Assembly: GCA_020073705.1 (NCBI GenBank)
Contig: JAIQES010000007.1
Location: 29,804 to 93,803, forward strand
DNA length: 64,000 nt
DNA from: Terriglobia bacterium
GTDB taxonomy: Bacteria > Acidobacteriota > Terriglobia > Acidiferrales > UBA7541
Direction of reading: 5' to 3'
The notes below the pieces were generated by a model. It did no database searches. It was not told where the DNA came from and saw nothing but the letters and a program-made list of their open reading frames with translations. Positions 1-9,407 of this stretch are shown here, piece by piece. The position numbers and the translations under genes were made by a program. Positions within the stretch are counted from its first letter, which is position 1, and every line of letters begins with the position of its first letter.

Positions 1-1877
1 CCACAGCAGGCCATGACCACGTCGGGTGCAACGCCCTGGTCGTTGCTGGCCCACTGCCAGATGCTGATGCCCTCGGTGCAGTGCTTGACGGCTGCGTCCA
101 TAGCCAGCCACTGCGGGGCCGGGTGTTTGCCCGCGATCACGACGTTGACGTAATGGCGGCTGCGCAGACAGTGGTCCATCACCGACAGCAGGCAGTTTGC
201 ATCCGGCGGAAGGTAAACACGCACGACCTCGGCCTTCTTGTTCACGACGTGGTCGATGAAACCAGGATCCTGGTGCGTGAAGCCGTTGTGATCCTGGCGC
301 CAGACATGCGAGGCCAGCAGGTAGTTGAACGAGGCGATCTTCCGCCGCCACGGCAGGTGCGACGTGACCTTCAGCCATTTGGCGTGCTGGTTGAACATCG
401 AATCGACAATGTGGATGAACGCCTCGTAGCAATTGAAGAGCCCATGCCGCCCGGTGAGCAGGTAGCCCTCGAGCCAGCCCTCGCACTGGTGCTCACTAAG
501 CATTTCCATCACGCGCCCAGTGGGCGCGAGAAATTCGTCGTTTGGCACGGTCGCGGCGTCCCATTGGCGTTTGGTCACTTCAAAGAGGGCTTCCAGGCCG
601 TTGGAGAGCGTCTCGTCAGGGCCAAAGACCCGGAAATTCCGCTGCTCACTGTTCAGCTTCGTGACATCGCGCAGGAAGCGCCCGAGCACATGTGTGTCGC
701 CGATGCCGCGCACCCCCGGCGAGGGCACGTCGGCCGCGTAGTCGCGGAAATCCGGCATCCGCAAGTCGCGGAGCAGAATGCCACCGTTGGCGTGCGGATT
801 CGCGCCCATGCGTCGTTCGCCCTTGGGCGCAAGTTCGGCCAGTTCCGGTTTCAGGCGGCCCTGCTCATCGAAGAGTTCCTCCGGCCGGTAGCTCCTCAGC
901 CAGCCTTCCAACAGCTTGAGGTGTTCGGGATGGGTGGCCGGGTCGGAGAGCGGCACCTGGTGCGAACGGAAGGTTCCTTCAATCTGCAGACCATCGACCA
1001 TCTTCGGCCCCGTCCAACCCTTGGGTGAATTGAGGACGATCATCGGCCAGCGCGGACGCGCGAAGTTGTCGTGGACGCGGGCATCCTGCTGGATTTTTTG
1101 GATTTGCTCCACCGCCGTGTCGAGCGTCGCGGCCATGGCCTCATGCATCAGCTCGGGCTCGTGACCCTCGACGAAGTAGGGCATCCATCCGTAGCCGCGG
1201 AGCAGTTGCTCCAATTCCTCGCGGGTGATACGCGCGAGGAGGGTCGGGTTGGCAATCTTGTAGCCGTTGAGATGCAAGATCGGCAATACCGAGCCGTCGG
1301 TGGCCGGGTCGAGAAACTTGTTGGAATGCCACGCCGTGGCTAGCGGGCCGGTTTCCGCCTCGCCATCGCCGACGACGCAGGCGACGACGAGATTGGGATT
1401 GTCGAACACCGCCCCGAATGAATGGCTGAGCGAATAACCCAACTCGCCGCCTTCGTGGATCGAGCCCGGGCACTCCGGCGATGCGTGGCTGGGAATTCCT
1501 CCCGGAAACGAAAACTGAACAAAGAGCTTCCGAAGCCCGGCCTCATCCTGGCTGACGTTGGGATAGATCTCGCTGTAAGTGCCCTCGAGATAAGTGTTGC
1601 CCACGACGGCCGGGCCGCCGTGCCCGGGGCCGGAGACGTAAACCATGTCGAGGTCGTATTTCTTGATGACCCGGTTCAAGTGCACGTAAATGAAGTTCTG
1701 CCCGGGGGTCGTGCCCCAGTGTCCCAGCAGCATGTGCTTCACATCCGCGATCGTCAGCGGCCGCTTCAGCAGCGGATTGTCGTAGAGATAAATCTGGCCG
1801 ACTGACAAATAGTTGGCGGCGCGCCAGTAGGCATCCATCTTGTGGAGTAGTTCCGGAGAAAGAGTTTTTGTCGACAT
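1..1877 (-). CDS. xfp: Phosphoketolase (xylulose-5-P/fructose-6-P), 3' end cut by window edge
   Basis: Thiamine-diphosphate enzyme that cleaves xylulose-5-P or fructose-6-P with phosphate to acetyl-phosphate plus glyceraldehyde-3-P or erythrose-4-P; cytoplasmic. The frame is open from the ATG at 1877 to the left edge (about 625 codons of a family usually near 790). Visible family features are an early GPGHGGP segment (about residue 85), the TPP-binding motif GDGEAETGP (about residues 168-176), and long stretches typical of Xfp such as [11 protein letters not shown] and [14 protein letters not shown] sequence (here [10 protein letters not shown]) towards the cut end. The start is supported by AAGGAG about 8 bases upstream. 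It begins only 16 bases after the ackA stop, so the two are co-transcribed and the acetyl-phosphate made here would feed acetate kinase. Confidence is high; only the C-terminus is unseen. Confidence 0.96.
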   Translation of the reverse strand, partial: MSTKTLSPELLHKMDAYWRAANYLSVGQIYLYDNPLLKRPLTIADVKHMLLGHWGTTPGQNFIYVHLNRVIKKYDLDMVYVSGPGHGGPAVVGNTYLEGTYSEIYPNVSQDEAGLRKLFVQFSFPGGIPSHASPECPGSIHEGGELGYSLSHSFGAVFDNPNLVVACVVGDGEAETGPLATAWHSNKFLDPATDGSVLPILHLNGYKIANPTLLARITREELEQLLRGYGWMPYFVEGHEPELMHEAMAATLDTAVEQIQKIQQDARVHDNFARPRWPMIVLNSPKGWTGPKMVDGLQIEGTFRSHQVPLSDPATHPEHLKLLEGWLRSYRPEELFDEQGRLKPELAELAPKGERRMGANPHANGGILLRDLRMPDFRDYAADVPSPGVRGIGDTHVLGRFLRDVTKLNSEQRNFRVFGPDETLSNGLEALFEVTKRQWDAATVPNDEFLAPTGRVMEMLSEHQCEGWLEGYLLTGRHGLFNCYEAFIHIVDSMFNQHAKWLKVTSHLPWRRKIASFNYLLASHVWRQDHNGFTHQDPGFIDHVVNKKAEVVRVYLPPDANCLLSVMDHCLRSRHYVNVVIAGKHPAPQWLAMDAAVKHCTEGISIWQWASNDQGVAPDVVMACC

Positions 1878-1893
1878 GGTTCAATTCTCCTTT

Positions 1894-3105
1894 TCAGCAA
1901 AGGCCGAGAACGCGACAAACCGTCTTAGCGATCATGCGTTCTTCGTCGGTGCGAATGACGCGGACCGCAACCCGGCTGGCCGCCGCGGAAATCACACCCT
2001 CATTTGCGGCGTTTCGTTCTTCTTCGAGTTCGATTCCAAGGAATCCCAGCCCATCGCAAATCCGGGCGCGGACCGTGGGCGCGTTCTCTCCGATGCCGCC
2101 AGAGAACACCAGCGTGTCCAGTCCGCCCAACGCCGCCGCGAATGCGCCGATCCATTTCTTGACTTGAAAGCAAAAGAGCGCGACCGCTTCCGCCGCCCGC
2201 ACGTCGTACGCTTCACGGTCGAGCAAGTCACGCATGTCGGAACTGGTCTCCGAGACGCCGAGCAGCCCGGACTGTAAATTGACCATCTCGTTGAATTGCT
2301 TCGCGCTCATTTTTTCAGTGCGCGCCAGATACCAAACCAGTCCAGGATCGAGATCGCCTGACCGGGTGCTCATGGGCACTCCGGCCGTCGGGGTGAAACT
2401 CATGCTTGTGTCCACGGGTTTGCCGTCACGCACCGCCGCCAGACTCGCGCCATTGCCGAGGTGGCCGAGGATGACCCGGCCAGTCGTTCCCGCCGGGTCG
2501 CCGAGGCGCGCGAGTTCTTCCATGAGAAACGCATACGACAACCCGTGAAACCCATACCGCCGCACGCCCTGCGCCTCGTACCGGCGCGGTATCGGTAACA
2601 TCTGCGCCACGCGCGGCAGGTCATGGTGAAAAGCCGTGTCGAAACATGCCACTTGGGGCAGGTCAGGAAATCGGCGATGAAACGCCTCGGTCAACAAGAC
2701 CTCCTCCGGCAGATGGTCGGGATCGAATGGACTGAGCCGGTGCAGCTCCTCAACCATTTCTGCAGTAATTCGCTGCGGCTTGTAATACTTCGGTCCGCCA
2801 TGCACGATGCGATGCCCAACCGCGGTCAAGGCATCAGGCCCGCTGCGTTCCTCGATCCAATCCATCAGGACGCCCACCGCCACTGTGTGATCCGGCGCCG
2901 TCACTAACCGCGAAAAGTTGTCCGCCTGGTTCAAGCCTTTCACACGCCAGGTGGCCTCCGGCAGTCCAATCCGCTCCATCCCGCCCTCCAGAATCCGTCG
3001 GAGCGAGTCACCGGCCTCGAACAGCGCGAACTTGATGCTCGACGAGCCTCCATTGATCGTCAGGATGCGTGGGTTAGCGGGTTTCATGGATGTTTTTTTC
3101 GTCAT
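1894..3105 (-). CDS. ackA: Acetate kinase
   Basis: 403-residue acetate/butyrate kinase (ASKHA fold) that converts acetyl-phosphate plus ADP to acetate plus ATP. The N-terminal phosphate motif is INGGSSSIKF (canonical NCGSSSIKF with Gly for Cys), followed by GHRIVHGG, GFHGLSY, LGNGAS, and DMRDL and GGIGENAP near the C-terminus. The usual LHNPAN segment is replaced by a divergent FDPDHLPEE stretch, marking it as a variant clade. Only 16 bases separate it from phosphoketolase, so the pair makes ATP from sugar phosphates. The first ATG (3105) and an in-frame ATG at 3087 are both possible and neither has a clear SD. The start overlaps the tail of the HAD remnant. Confidence 0.95.
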   Translation of the reverse strand: MTKKTSMKPANPRILTINGGSSSIKFALFEAGDSLRRILEGGMERIGLPEATWRVKGLNQADNFSRLVTAPDHTVAVGVLMDWIEERSGPDALTAVGHRIVHGGPKYYKPQRITAEMVEELHRLSPFDPDHLPEEVLLTEAFHRRFPDLPQVACFDTAFHHDLPRVAQMLPIPRRYEAQGVRRYGFHGLSYAFLMEELARLGDPAGTTGRVILGHLGNGASLAAVRDGKPVDTSMSFTPTAGVPMSTRSGDLDPGLVWYLARTEKMSAKQFNEMVNLQSGLLGVSETSSDMRDLLDREAYDVRAAEAVALFCFQVKKWIGAFAAALGGLDTLVFSGGIGENAPTVRARICDGLGFLGIELEEERNAANEGVISAAASRVAVRVIRTDEERMIAKTVCRVLGLC

Positions 3106-3319
3106 TCTGCAATCCGAACGAAGCCAGTTTCGCGCACGTGGACCTGTATCCCGTGTGAAGAATGCTTCGAATCCCCAAACCTTCCGCGATCTGAACGAAC
3201 ATCGGGGTGTCTTCGATATAGACTACCTGCCGGGCTGGCACCTGCGCGATGTCCAGCGCAAGCCGAAAGATGTCCGCGTCGGGCTTCCGGACGTGGACGA
3301 AGCAGTAGGTTGTCTTCTG
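3074..3319 (-). pseudogene. Truncated HAD-family hydrolase remnant (C-terminal part only)
   Basis: Between glgP and ackA, an 81-codon open frame with no start codon translates to a recognisable HAD hydrolase C-terminus. It has a KPDADIF segment (motif III Lys plus the KPxxxIF signature), then VVYIEDTPMFV (motif IV acidic residues) and GLGIRSILHTGY. The frame opens right after a TGA at 3320-3322 and just downstream of the glgP stop, and it runs into the first codons of ackA. The nucleophile motif DxDxT and the cap are absent. HAD proteins are regular members of glgP/phosphoketolase/ackA clusters, so I infer the 5' two-thirds was deleted and glgP now abuts the stub. A programmed frameshift from glgP is unlikely but cannot be excluded. 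Confidence 0.7.
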
Positions 3320-3345
3320 TCATCCTTCTCACGTTCGAGGTTGAT

Positions 3346-5898
3346 TCACCGCTGCCAGAGAATGGGACCGACTTCCAGGGGCACCGCAACGCCGTCGCGG
3401 TGCGGTATCACTCGCGCCGTATAGTCCGCTGGTGGGCGAGCCGCAGACACAGCTGCGCTGTAAACGTAGCCGTCCGACGCGCTGGCCAGTTGGCGAACGC
3501 GCGTCATCTCCTGCCGCACAGGAGCACTGCCCATCACGCCGTCGGCGTAAAGCTCTACCCGCACCGCCTGGGGGTCGAGGTCATTGAGACAGACCTGAAC
3601 CTCAAATATGTGCTGCCCGCCACGAGTCGTAACCTTTACTTCGCCGAAGTGTAGCGTGGCCCATTTCTGTTCCAGTTTGTGCTGCCAATCGACCATTTGC
3701 ATGCCGACTGCGCCTTTGTTCGCCGCGCGCTCACGGTAGGCGGTAGCAGCCGGGAGGTAGTGTTGCTCGGTGTATTCGCACACCGTGCGGTTGACGGAGA
3801 AGCGCGGTGTCAACCGCGCCATGCTCTCCCGCATCCGTTTGACCCAGGCCGTGGGAATACCGCTCTCGCCTCGGGTATAAAACTCCGGGATCACCTCCCG
3901 CTCAAGCAGGTCGTATAAGGCTTCCGCTTCGGCCGCGTCCCAGGCCGGATCGTCGCCATGCTCCTGACCATCCCCCAATGCCCACCCCACCTCAGGTGTG
4001 TATGCTTCCGCCCACCAGCCGTCCAACTCCGAGAGATTGATGCCTCCATTGATGAGCACTTTCATGCCGCTTGTCCCGCAAGCCTCCCAGGGCCGGCGTG
4101 GTGTGTTGATCCAGACATCCACGCCCTGCACCAGGTGCTCAGTCATATGCATGTCATAGTCACTGAGGAAGATCACATGGGGGCGTGTCTCGGGCCGCCG
4201 GATGAATTGCACCCATTCCTGGATCAGGGCCTGCCCCGCTTGGTCCGCCGGATGCGCCTTTCCGGCGATGATGAGTTGCACCGGGCGCTGGGAATTGCTC
4301 AGTAGACGAAGCAGCCGCTGCCGGTCGTGCAGCAGCAGGTTCGGTCTCTTGTAGGTCGCGAAGCGGCGCGCAAAACCCAGCGTCAAAGCATTGGGATCAA
4401 ATAGATGTTTCGCCTCGTAAATCGCCTCGGACGACGCGCCGCTGGCGGTCAGTTGTAGGGACAATCGCTCGCGAGTGTATTCAACAAGAAACTTGCTCGC
4501 GGCGGTGCGAAATTGCCAGAGGCTGGCGTCGGAGAGGCTACGAATGTTCTGCTCCAAGTTTTCCTTCGGCCTCAGCCCCAGCCAGCGGTCTTTTCCACAG
4601 GATCCCGTCCAGAGATCGTCGGCTGCCGCCGAGTCCCAAGTCGGCATGTGGACTCCGTTGGTCACGTGTCCGACGGGCACTTCGTCCACTGGCCAGTGGG
4701 GGAAAAGAGGCTCAAAGAGGTGCCGGCTGACTTTCCCATGCAAGCGACTCACGCCATTCACCGCCCCGCTACCCCGGATTGCCAGATAGGCCATGTTAAA
4801 ACTCTCCGACGAGTCGTTCGGATTCTGGCGGCCCAGTGCCAGCAAATCGTGGAGTGTCATGCCTAGTCTCTTCTCTGCATACCTTCCGAGGTATTGTTCG
4901 ATGAGGGCCGGAGCGAAACGATCAAAGCCGGCGGCCACTGGCGTGTGGGTGGTGAAGAGGTTCCCCGCTCGCGTGACGGCCAGCGCGACTTCGAAGGGCT
5001 GCCCGGTTTCTTCCATGAAACTTCGGGCACGCTCCAACACAGCGAAGGCCGCATGCCCTTCATTCAAGTGACAGACTTCCGGCTTGATGCCCAGCGCACA
5101 GAGCAACCGCCAGCCGCCGATCCCGAGAAGCATTTCTTGCACGAGGCGCAACTCCGGCCCGCCCCCATACAGCTCGCTGGTGATCCCTCGATGAGCGGGG
5201 AAGTTCGCTGCGTCATTGCTATCCAGCAGGTAGAGCTTGACTCGACCGGCCTGGACCTGCCAGGCGCGCAGCCAGACCGAGTAACCAGGTGTGGCGATCT
5301 CCAACCGCAACCACTCGCCGTTCGGTTGGCGCAACGGCGTGATCGGCAACTGTCCGGGGTCGTTGTACGGGTAAAGAGCCTGTTGTGCTCCGCCCTTGTC
5401 AATCACCTGGCGAAAATAGCCCTGTTGGTAAAGCAGCCCCACTCCGACCACCGGCACGCCCAGGTCGCTAGCAGCTTTGAGTTGATCGCCGGCCACATTG
5501 CCAAGTCCTCCCGAATAGATCGGGAGCGCCTCGCTCAACATGAATTCCATGCAGAAATACGCGACGCAGCTCAAGGGAGTTTGCGGATGCTTTTGCTGAA
5601 ACCATGCGGGCGTCTCCGCCGCCTGACGCTTGGCTCGCAGCAGGTCATCAACGTTCTTACGGAAGGCAGGATCGGCCAGCACGCGCGCGAGCTGGTCCCG
5701 CGAGACCGTCTGCAGGACAACCCAGGGATTTTGCGTGAGTTCCCACAGGATGGGATCAAGGGTGCGCCACACTGTGTCAGTGGCATGATTCCACGACCAG
5801 CGCATGTCCAGGGCAAGCTCTGCCAGGGAATCAAACCCCTCGATTTCCGTGGGTAGAAGATTGTAGATTGGGTGGCTGACACGGGTTCGTTTGCTCAT
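3346..5898 (-). CDS. glgP: Glycogen/alpha-glucan phosphorylase (GT35)
   Basis: PLP-dependent enzyme that releases glucose-1-P from glycogen or maltodextrin. The 850 residues match the long bacterial alpha-glucan phosphorylase clade. Visible motifs include YFCMEFMLSEALPIYSGGLG near the N-terminus, HTPVAAGFDRF, and the cofactor segment EACGTSGMK with the PLP lysine at about residue 610, followed by NGGINLSELDGWW. The open frame extends 25 codons further upstream (to 5973), but the ATG at 5898 has GGAG 8 bases before it and gives the usual MSKRT..HPIYNLLP beginning. It is first in the minus-strand module glgP-(HAD stub)-ackA-xfp. Together these could take stored glucan through phosphoketolase to acetate and ATP. 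Confidence 0.95.
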   Translation of the reverse strand: MSKRTRVSHPIYNLLPTEIEGFDSLAELALDMRWSWNHATDTVWRTLDPILWELTQNPWVVLQTVSRDQLARVLADPAFRKNVDDLLRAKRQAAETPAWFQQKHPQTPLSCVAYFCMEFMLSEALPIYSGGLGNVAGDQLKAASDLGVPVVGVGLLYQQGYFRQVIDKGGAQQALYPYNDPGQLPITPLRQPNGEWLRLEIATPGYSVWLRAWQVQAGRVKLYLLDSNDAANFPAHRGITSELYGGGPELRLVQEMLLGIGGWRLLCALGIKPEVCHLNEGHAAFAVLERARSFMEETGQPFEVALAVTRAGNLFTTHTPVAAGFDRFAPALIEQYLGRYAEKRLGMTLHDLLALGRQNPNDSSESFNMAYLAIRGSGAVNGVSRLHGKVSRHLFEPLFPHWPVDEVPVGHVTNGVHMPTWDSAAADDLWTGSCGKDRWLGLRPKENLEQNIRSLSDASLWQFRTAASKFLVEYTRERLSLQLTASGASSEAIYEAKHLFDPNALTLGFARRFATYKRPNLLLHDRQRLLRLLSNSQRPVQLIIAGKAHPADQAGQALIQEWVQFIRRPETRPHVIFLSDYDMHMTEHLVQGVDVWINTPRRPWEACGTSGMKVLINGGINLSELDGWWAEAYTPEVGWALGDGQEHGDDPAWDAAEAEALYDLLEREVIPEFYTRGESGIPTAWVKRMRESMARLTPRFSVNRTVCEYTEQHYLPAATAYRERAANKGAVGMQMVDWQHKLEQKWATLHFGEVKVTTRGGQHIFEVQVCLNDLDPQAVRVELYADGVMGSAPVRQEMTRVRQLASASDGYVYSAAVSAARPPADYTARVIPHRDGVAVPLEVGPILWQR

Positions 5899-6016
5899 GG
5901 TTTTCGCTCCGGATTTGTTCTGGACCGAATCTTCGAATGCATCCGTGACCGCGACGTTACAGGAGTGGTTCACGCATAGGTTGCCACACAGACTCTAGAG
6001 AGAGATTCAGAAAATG

Positions 6017-6382
6017 TCAGGCCGAACGAGCAAGCCCCTTGATCTGCCGAGCGAGCTTTTCGATTTCCTCGGCCCTGTGAATCAACGAGAGTGACAGCAC
6101 ATCCGTTTGTTCCGTCTTGTCGACTTCATCCTTCAATTCTTGGGCCAGCTGCAGCAAATGATCGGCATCACGCCTCAGATTTTTTTGATTTTCCTTGAGC
6201 TGCTCCTTTAACTCCTGCTTCCGCATGATAGGCGTGTCATTCTCTGATCCGGCCACGCTGGCATCGGGAATATGGGGCGTACGAGACAACGGTGAGTGTC
6301 TATATTGCCCTGCAAACACAGCCCTTACTCCGGCCAATGTCACTACGATCATCGAAAGAAACAATCTGCGTCCGGTCTGCAT
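6017..6382 (-). CDS. Small secreted coiled-coil protein, function unknown
   Basis: 121 residues. An N-terminal hydrophobic segment (about residues 7-24, ending AVFAG) looks like a signal peptide. The rest, from about residue 53, is almost entirely charged amphipathic helix (LKEQLKENQKNLRRD..., ELKDEV, AEEIEKLARQIK), consistent with a coiled coil. I do not recognise a named family, although proteins with this helix pattern recur in acidobacterial genomes (recollection, not searched). It is transcribed away from the mscS-like gene, so the 97 bases between them probably hold both promoters. No catalytic residues are evident. Confidence 0.75.
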   Translation of the reverse strand: MQTGRRLFLSMIVVTLAGVRAVFAGQYRHSPLSRTPHIPDASVAGSENDTPIMRKQELKEQLKENQKNLRRDADHLLQLAQELKDEVDKTEQTDVLSLSLIHRAEEIEKLARQIKGLARSA

Positions 6383-6479
6383 TGGATTCTCCTGCGGCTA
6401 TCGAGCCAACCATTCACAGTGAACCGTCACCCGGCCATTTCTGCCAGGTTTCCGGGTGCTATAATCCGACACGTATATT

Positions 6480-7358
6480 ATGGCTCCAAACGTATTCAAA
6501 TGGACTGATTTTGCGCTCGGCCACGGGGTGCGGCTGGCTAGCATTCTGCTGATCGCCTTGATTTTGAACCGGGTGTTGCGCACATTAACACGCCGTCTGA
6601 TCCCGGCTGGTGGTACCGAGGGAATCGGCCGAATCGCGCGCATGCGCGAGCAGCATACAAAGACACTGGCGGGCCTGCTATATAGCGCCGGAACGGCCCT
6701 GATCATCATCGGGGCGATCCTCACGGCATTACCTGAATTCGGATTCAACGTCACGCCTATTGCCGCCGCCGCGGGGCTTGCGAGCCTTGCCGTCGGTTTC
6801 GGCGCGCAGCACCTTGTTCGCGATCTGATTAACGGCTTTTTCACGATCGTCGAAGATCAGTATGTGGTTGGAGAAACAGTGCGGATCGGCGCCGTCGTCG
6901 GGCGTGTCGAACATCTTACGCTGCGCCGCACAGTGATACGCGATATCCAGGGGGCTGTGGTTACCATCCCCAATGGCGAGATCTCCCAGGTTGCCAATCT
7001 CAGCCGGGACTGGGGCCAGCTCTTCGTGGATATCACCATCCCTTCGGACGGCTCGACCGATGCGGCGCTGGCGACGCTCGAACGCGTATCCGAAGAACTT
7101 CGGAACGATACCTCATGGTCGCCGGTGCTGGTTGACGGGCCGCGCGTACTCGGGGTCGAATCGTTCGGGCCGAGCGGTGTCACGCTGCGCATGCAGCTCC
7201 GTACGGTCCCCGGCAGGCAGGATGATGCCGCGCGGGAGCTCCGCCGGCGGATTCAAAACCGTTTCGAACAGGAGCATATCCGCTTGGGCGGAGTGCAACT
7301 CGTGGAATTGGTCGGCGGCGAAGCTCCGCACGGTTTGGGCACGAAATCGAATTCTTGA
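6480..7358 (+). CDS. MscS-type mechanosensitive ion channel
   Basis: 292 residues with three predicted membrane helices (about residues 18-34, 62-83 and 92-122). The last is the pore helix plus the start of the beta domain, with the Gly/Ala-rich pattern typical of MscS (AAAAGLASLAVGFGAQHLVRDLINGFF). The soluble part begins VEDQYVVGETVRIG and continues VTIPNGEISQVANLSR, the usual MscS beta-domain motifs, with a short alpha/beta C-terminus. Such channels sit in the inner membrane and release solutes upon hypo-osmotic shock. Length suits the minimal MscS class. Two small or unknown genes follow on the same strand. Confidence in the family is high; substrate preference cannot be read. Confidence 0.93.
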   Translation: MAPNVFKWTDFALGHGVRLASILLIALILNRVLRTLTRRLIPAGGTEGIGRIARMREQHTKTLAGLLYSAGTALIIIGAILTALPEFGFNVTPIAAAAGLASLAVGFGAQHLVRDLINGFFTIVEDQYVVGETVRIGAVVGRVEHLTLRRTVIRDIQGAVVTIPNGEISQVANLSRDWGQLFVDITIPSDGSTDAALATLERVSEELRNDTSWSPVLVDGPRVLGVESFGPSGVTLRMQLRTVPGRQDDAARELRRRIQNRFEQEHIRLGGVQLVELVGGEAPHGLGTKSNS

Positions 7359-7383
7359 ATCTAGTTCGAGAGGAGACAAACAA

Positions 7384-7845
7384 ATGGGACAAGTCACGCA
7401 CGAGCAGGCAAATCTTCTATTGCGGCTGTATGAATTGCGGCGCGAGTCGCGTCTTCGGGAGGCCCGCGCCTGGTTCTACAGCCATTTCGAGGCCGGTACG
7501 CCGGAAGAACTGCTGACGAAATATCCGATGGGCAGCGCGGAAAACGCCAGCCTCCGCATGGTCATAACGTATTGGGACATGGCGGCCGGGCTGGCGAACC
7601 GAGGGCTAATTGATGACGTGATGTTCTTTGAAAACTCAGCGGAGGGCTGGATTGTCTGGGAAAAAATGAAGGCGATCGTGCCCGCCCAGCGCACAATAAT
7701 GAAGAATCCGGCCTACTTAGCGCATCTGGAGAATTTTGCAAAGCGCTATGAGGCATGGCGGGAGCGAACCGCGCCGGGGTCGCTCGAGGCATTTCGTCAG
7801 GCTCGAGCAAACGCGCGGCGCGCGGCCGCGAAATCAGCAAGCTGA
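7384..7845 (+). CDS. Conserved hypothetical protein (DUF4760-like)
   Basis: 153-residue soluble helical protein with no signal peptide or membrane helix. The start ATG at 7384 is set by a strong SD (GAGAGGAGA) a few bases before it; the frame is open further upstream, inside mscS, but that part is a shadow. It starts with a helical YELRRESRLREARAW segment and has a conserved-looking NRGLIDDVMFFEN stretch mid-protein, resembling what I recall as DUF4760. It follows the mechanosensitive channel by 25 bases, so co-transcription is likely. No enzymatic residues can be assigned. Confidence 0.82.
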   Translation: MGQVTHEQANLLLRLYELRRESRLREARAWFYSHFEAGTPEELLTKYPMGSAENASLRMVITYWDMAAGLANRGLIDDVMFFENSAEGWIVWEKMKAIVPAQRTIMKNPAYLAHLENFAKRYEAWRERTAPGSLEAFRQARANARRAAAKSAS

Positions 7846-7931
7846 TTCATCCATACTGAAATACTCGGCGCGCTGTGACCGAAAGGGCGTTCGGCCGGAA
7901 CTTCGCAGTCGACGCGAAAAAGGAGGACATT

Positions 7932-9173
7932 ATGTCTCGAAATATTCGACGTAGGGACTTACTCGTGGGGGCCGGGGCTTCATTCATGGCGCTGAGCATC
8001 GGGCCTGGCGCCGCTGCCCAGGTTCTGCAAAAGGAGAAAACTGAAAAGGAATTGTATCCGGGGGCGGGACTCCCAGGCGGTGGGCAGTTGGATGTTCGGA
8101 TCAATGCCTCTGCCGACAATCCAGATCCTGATTTGCGCGAGGTCGCTCGCCGAATTAGACCGTACAACCCGGAGAGTTGGTATGCAGAGTGGCAGCGGGT
8201 AGCGGGGAAGAATGAACAGCTGGCAGAAGGCTTTGAGAAGGATGGGCGCAACGTTACAGCGAACGAGTTTTATCTTCGCGCAGCAGACTTCTATCGCAGA
8301 GCCGTGACTTATCTTCCGGAGAGTGATACTAGGACGGTACCTACCTATAACAAGCTGAAAGAAACGTTCGATAAAGCGTGGAGATTGGTGAAACCTCCAT
8401 TTGAGCAGGTGCAAATCCCGTACGAAGGGCATCAGCTGCAGGCACATCTCTATCCAGTGCGAGGTGCGGCGGGACAAAAGTCGCCTGTGGTCTACGCCTA
8501 TCAAGGTGCTGACGGAATCCTGTTAAGCGGGAGTCGCAACGCGGGCGCGGATTATGTTGCCCGCGGTATAGCGTATCTCAATGTGGATGGTCCCGGGCAT
8601 GGAGGGGCTCTTCGGCTCGATAAGCTGTACATGCCCCCAGACACAGAGCGGGTCGTCAAGGCAGTTGTGGACTATCTCGTGACTCGTCCCGATGTGGACC
8701 CCAACCGCATTGGGATCTACGGTCAGAGCTTGGGAGGGTACAGCGCACCACGGGCAGCTACCGTTGAGAAGCGTCTGAAAGCCGTAGCCACTTCGAGTGG
8801 TTCGTTCAGCGTCTTGCCGGATCTTTTCGACTACTATCCTGCGATACAGGATCGGGTTCGCTGGTTGATTGGGGCAAAGGATCTGACGAGCGCGCGAAAG
8901 CAATTGGCCGAGTACACGTTAGAGGGCAGAGCCAAACAGATCAGCTGTCCGATGCTTGTCGGCTATGGCGAGGATGACCGGGTGATGGATCCTCGCGGGG
9001 CCCTAAGACTCTATGAGCAAGCGACCAATTCGAAACGCGAAATGATCGCGGGATTCGGACATACGCAAGTTCCCATTGAACTCCAGAGCTACATTCCGGA
9101 TTGGTTTGCAAAGCAGTTAGGAGCCAGCGGGGCTGTGATGAGCAGCGAATCACGGCCTGTGCGTTCTCAGTAG
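7932..9173 (+). CDS. Exported alpha/beta hydrolase
   Basis: 413 residues. ATG at 7932 is preceded by a near-perfect SD (AGGAGG, 5-base spacing). The N-terminus is a twin-arginine-like signal (RRRDLLVGAG, then a hydrophobic run to about residue 35), so the product is probably exported folded. The hydrolase domain occupies about residues 160-400: nucleophile elbow GQSLGGY (Ser about 266), acid in YGEDDRVMDP (about 348) and His in GFGHTQ (about 376). Layout and the helical N-terminal part recall the FrsA/2,6-dihydroxypseudooxynicotine hydrolase group, which acts on C-C or ester bonds. The substrate is unknown. It stands alone between a DUF gene and the EAL/tRNA-Cys junction. Confidence 0.9.
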   Translation: MSRNIRRRDLLVGAGASFMALSIGPGAAAQVLQKEKTEKELYPGAGLPGGGQLDVRINASADNPDPDLREVARRIRPYNPESWYAEWQRVAGKNEQLAEGFEKDGRNVTANEFYLRAADFYRRAVTYLPESDTRTVPTYNKLKETFDKAWRLVKPPFEQVQIPYEGHQLQAHLYPVRGAAGQKSPVVYAYQGADGILLSGSRNAGADYVARGIAYLNVDGPGHGGALRLDKLYMPPDTERVVKAVVDYLVTRPDVDPNRIGIYGQSLGGYSAPRAATVEKRLKAVATSSGSFSVLPDLFDYYPAIQDRVRWLIGAKDLTSARKQLAEYTLEGRAKQISCPMLVGYGEDDRVMDPRGALRLYEQATNSKREMIAGFGHTQVPIELQSYIPDWFAKQLGASGAVMSSESRPVRSQ

Positions 9174-9244
9174 ATCGAATAAGCCTCGCTAAGGCCCGCC
9201 GACAACGCAGCCTCACCAAGTCCTGGTGAAAAGGAACCACGCCA

Positions 9245-9406
9245 CTAATTCCAAACAGTTGCTGATATGCCCGTTTCAAGTAACTTCGCGAACTGCTGTG
9301 CAACCACGGGCCGGCTGAAATAGTATCCTTGCCCCTCATCGCAGCCATGGGCCTGAAGAAATGCCAACTGCTCTAGTGTTTCCACACCCTCAACTATGAC
9401 GAAACG
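9245..9406 (-). pseudogene. EAL-domain (c-di-GMP phosphodiesterase) C-terminal stub
   Basis: 54 codons on the minus strand encode an unmistakable EAL-domain ending: VEGVET, then FLQAHGCDEGQGYYFSRP, then a short tail and stop. In intact EAL proteins this segment holds the Glu of the AEGVET metal/loop motif and the QGY..S/RP end. The recognisable sequence starts immediately beyond the CCA end of tRNA-Cys; the frame continues through the tRNA only by chance. There is no start codon or upstream EAL domain, so this is a fragment. Its abutment with the tRNA 3' end suggests recombination or an excised integrative element. Confidence 0.75.
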
Positions 9407-9407
9407 T

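Noticed and set aside
81..1028. Long open frame on the plus strand
   Set aside because: It is the antisense of phosphoketolase, whose minus-strand frame is open to the window edge with clear TPP motifs; the plus-strand translation has no family features.
1840..2277. Plus-strand frames opposite ackA and xfp
   Set aside because: Opposite-strand shadows with arginine-rich, motif-free translations.
4894..5856. 320-codon plus-strand open frame
   Set aside because: Complementary shadow of glgP; composition reflects codon position of the real gene.
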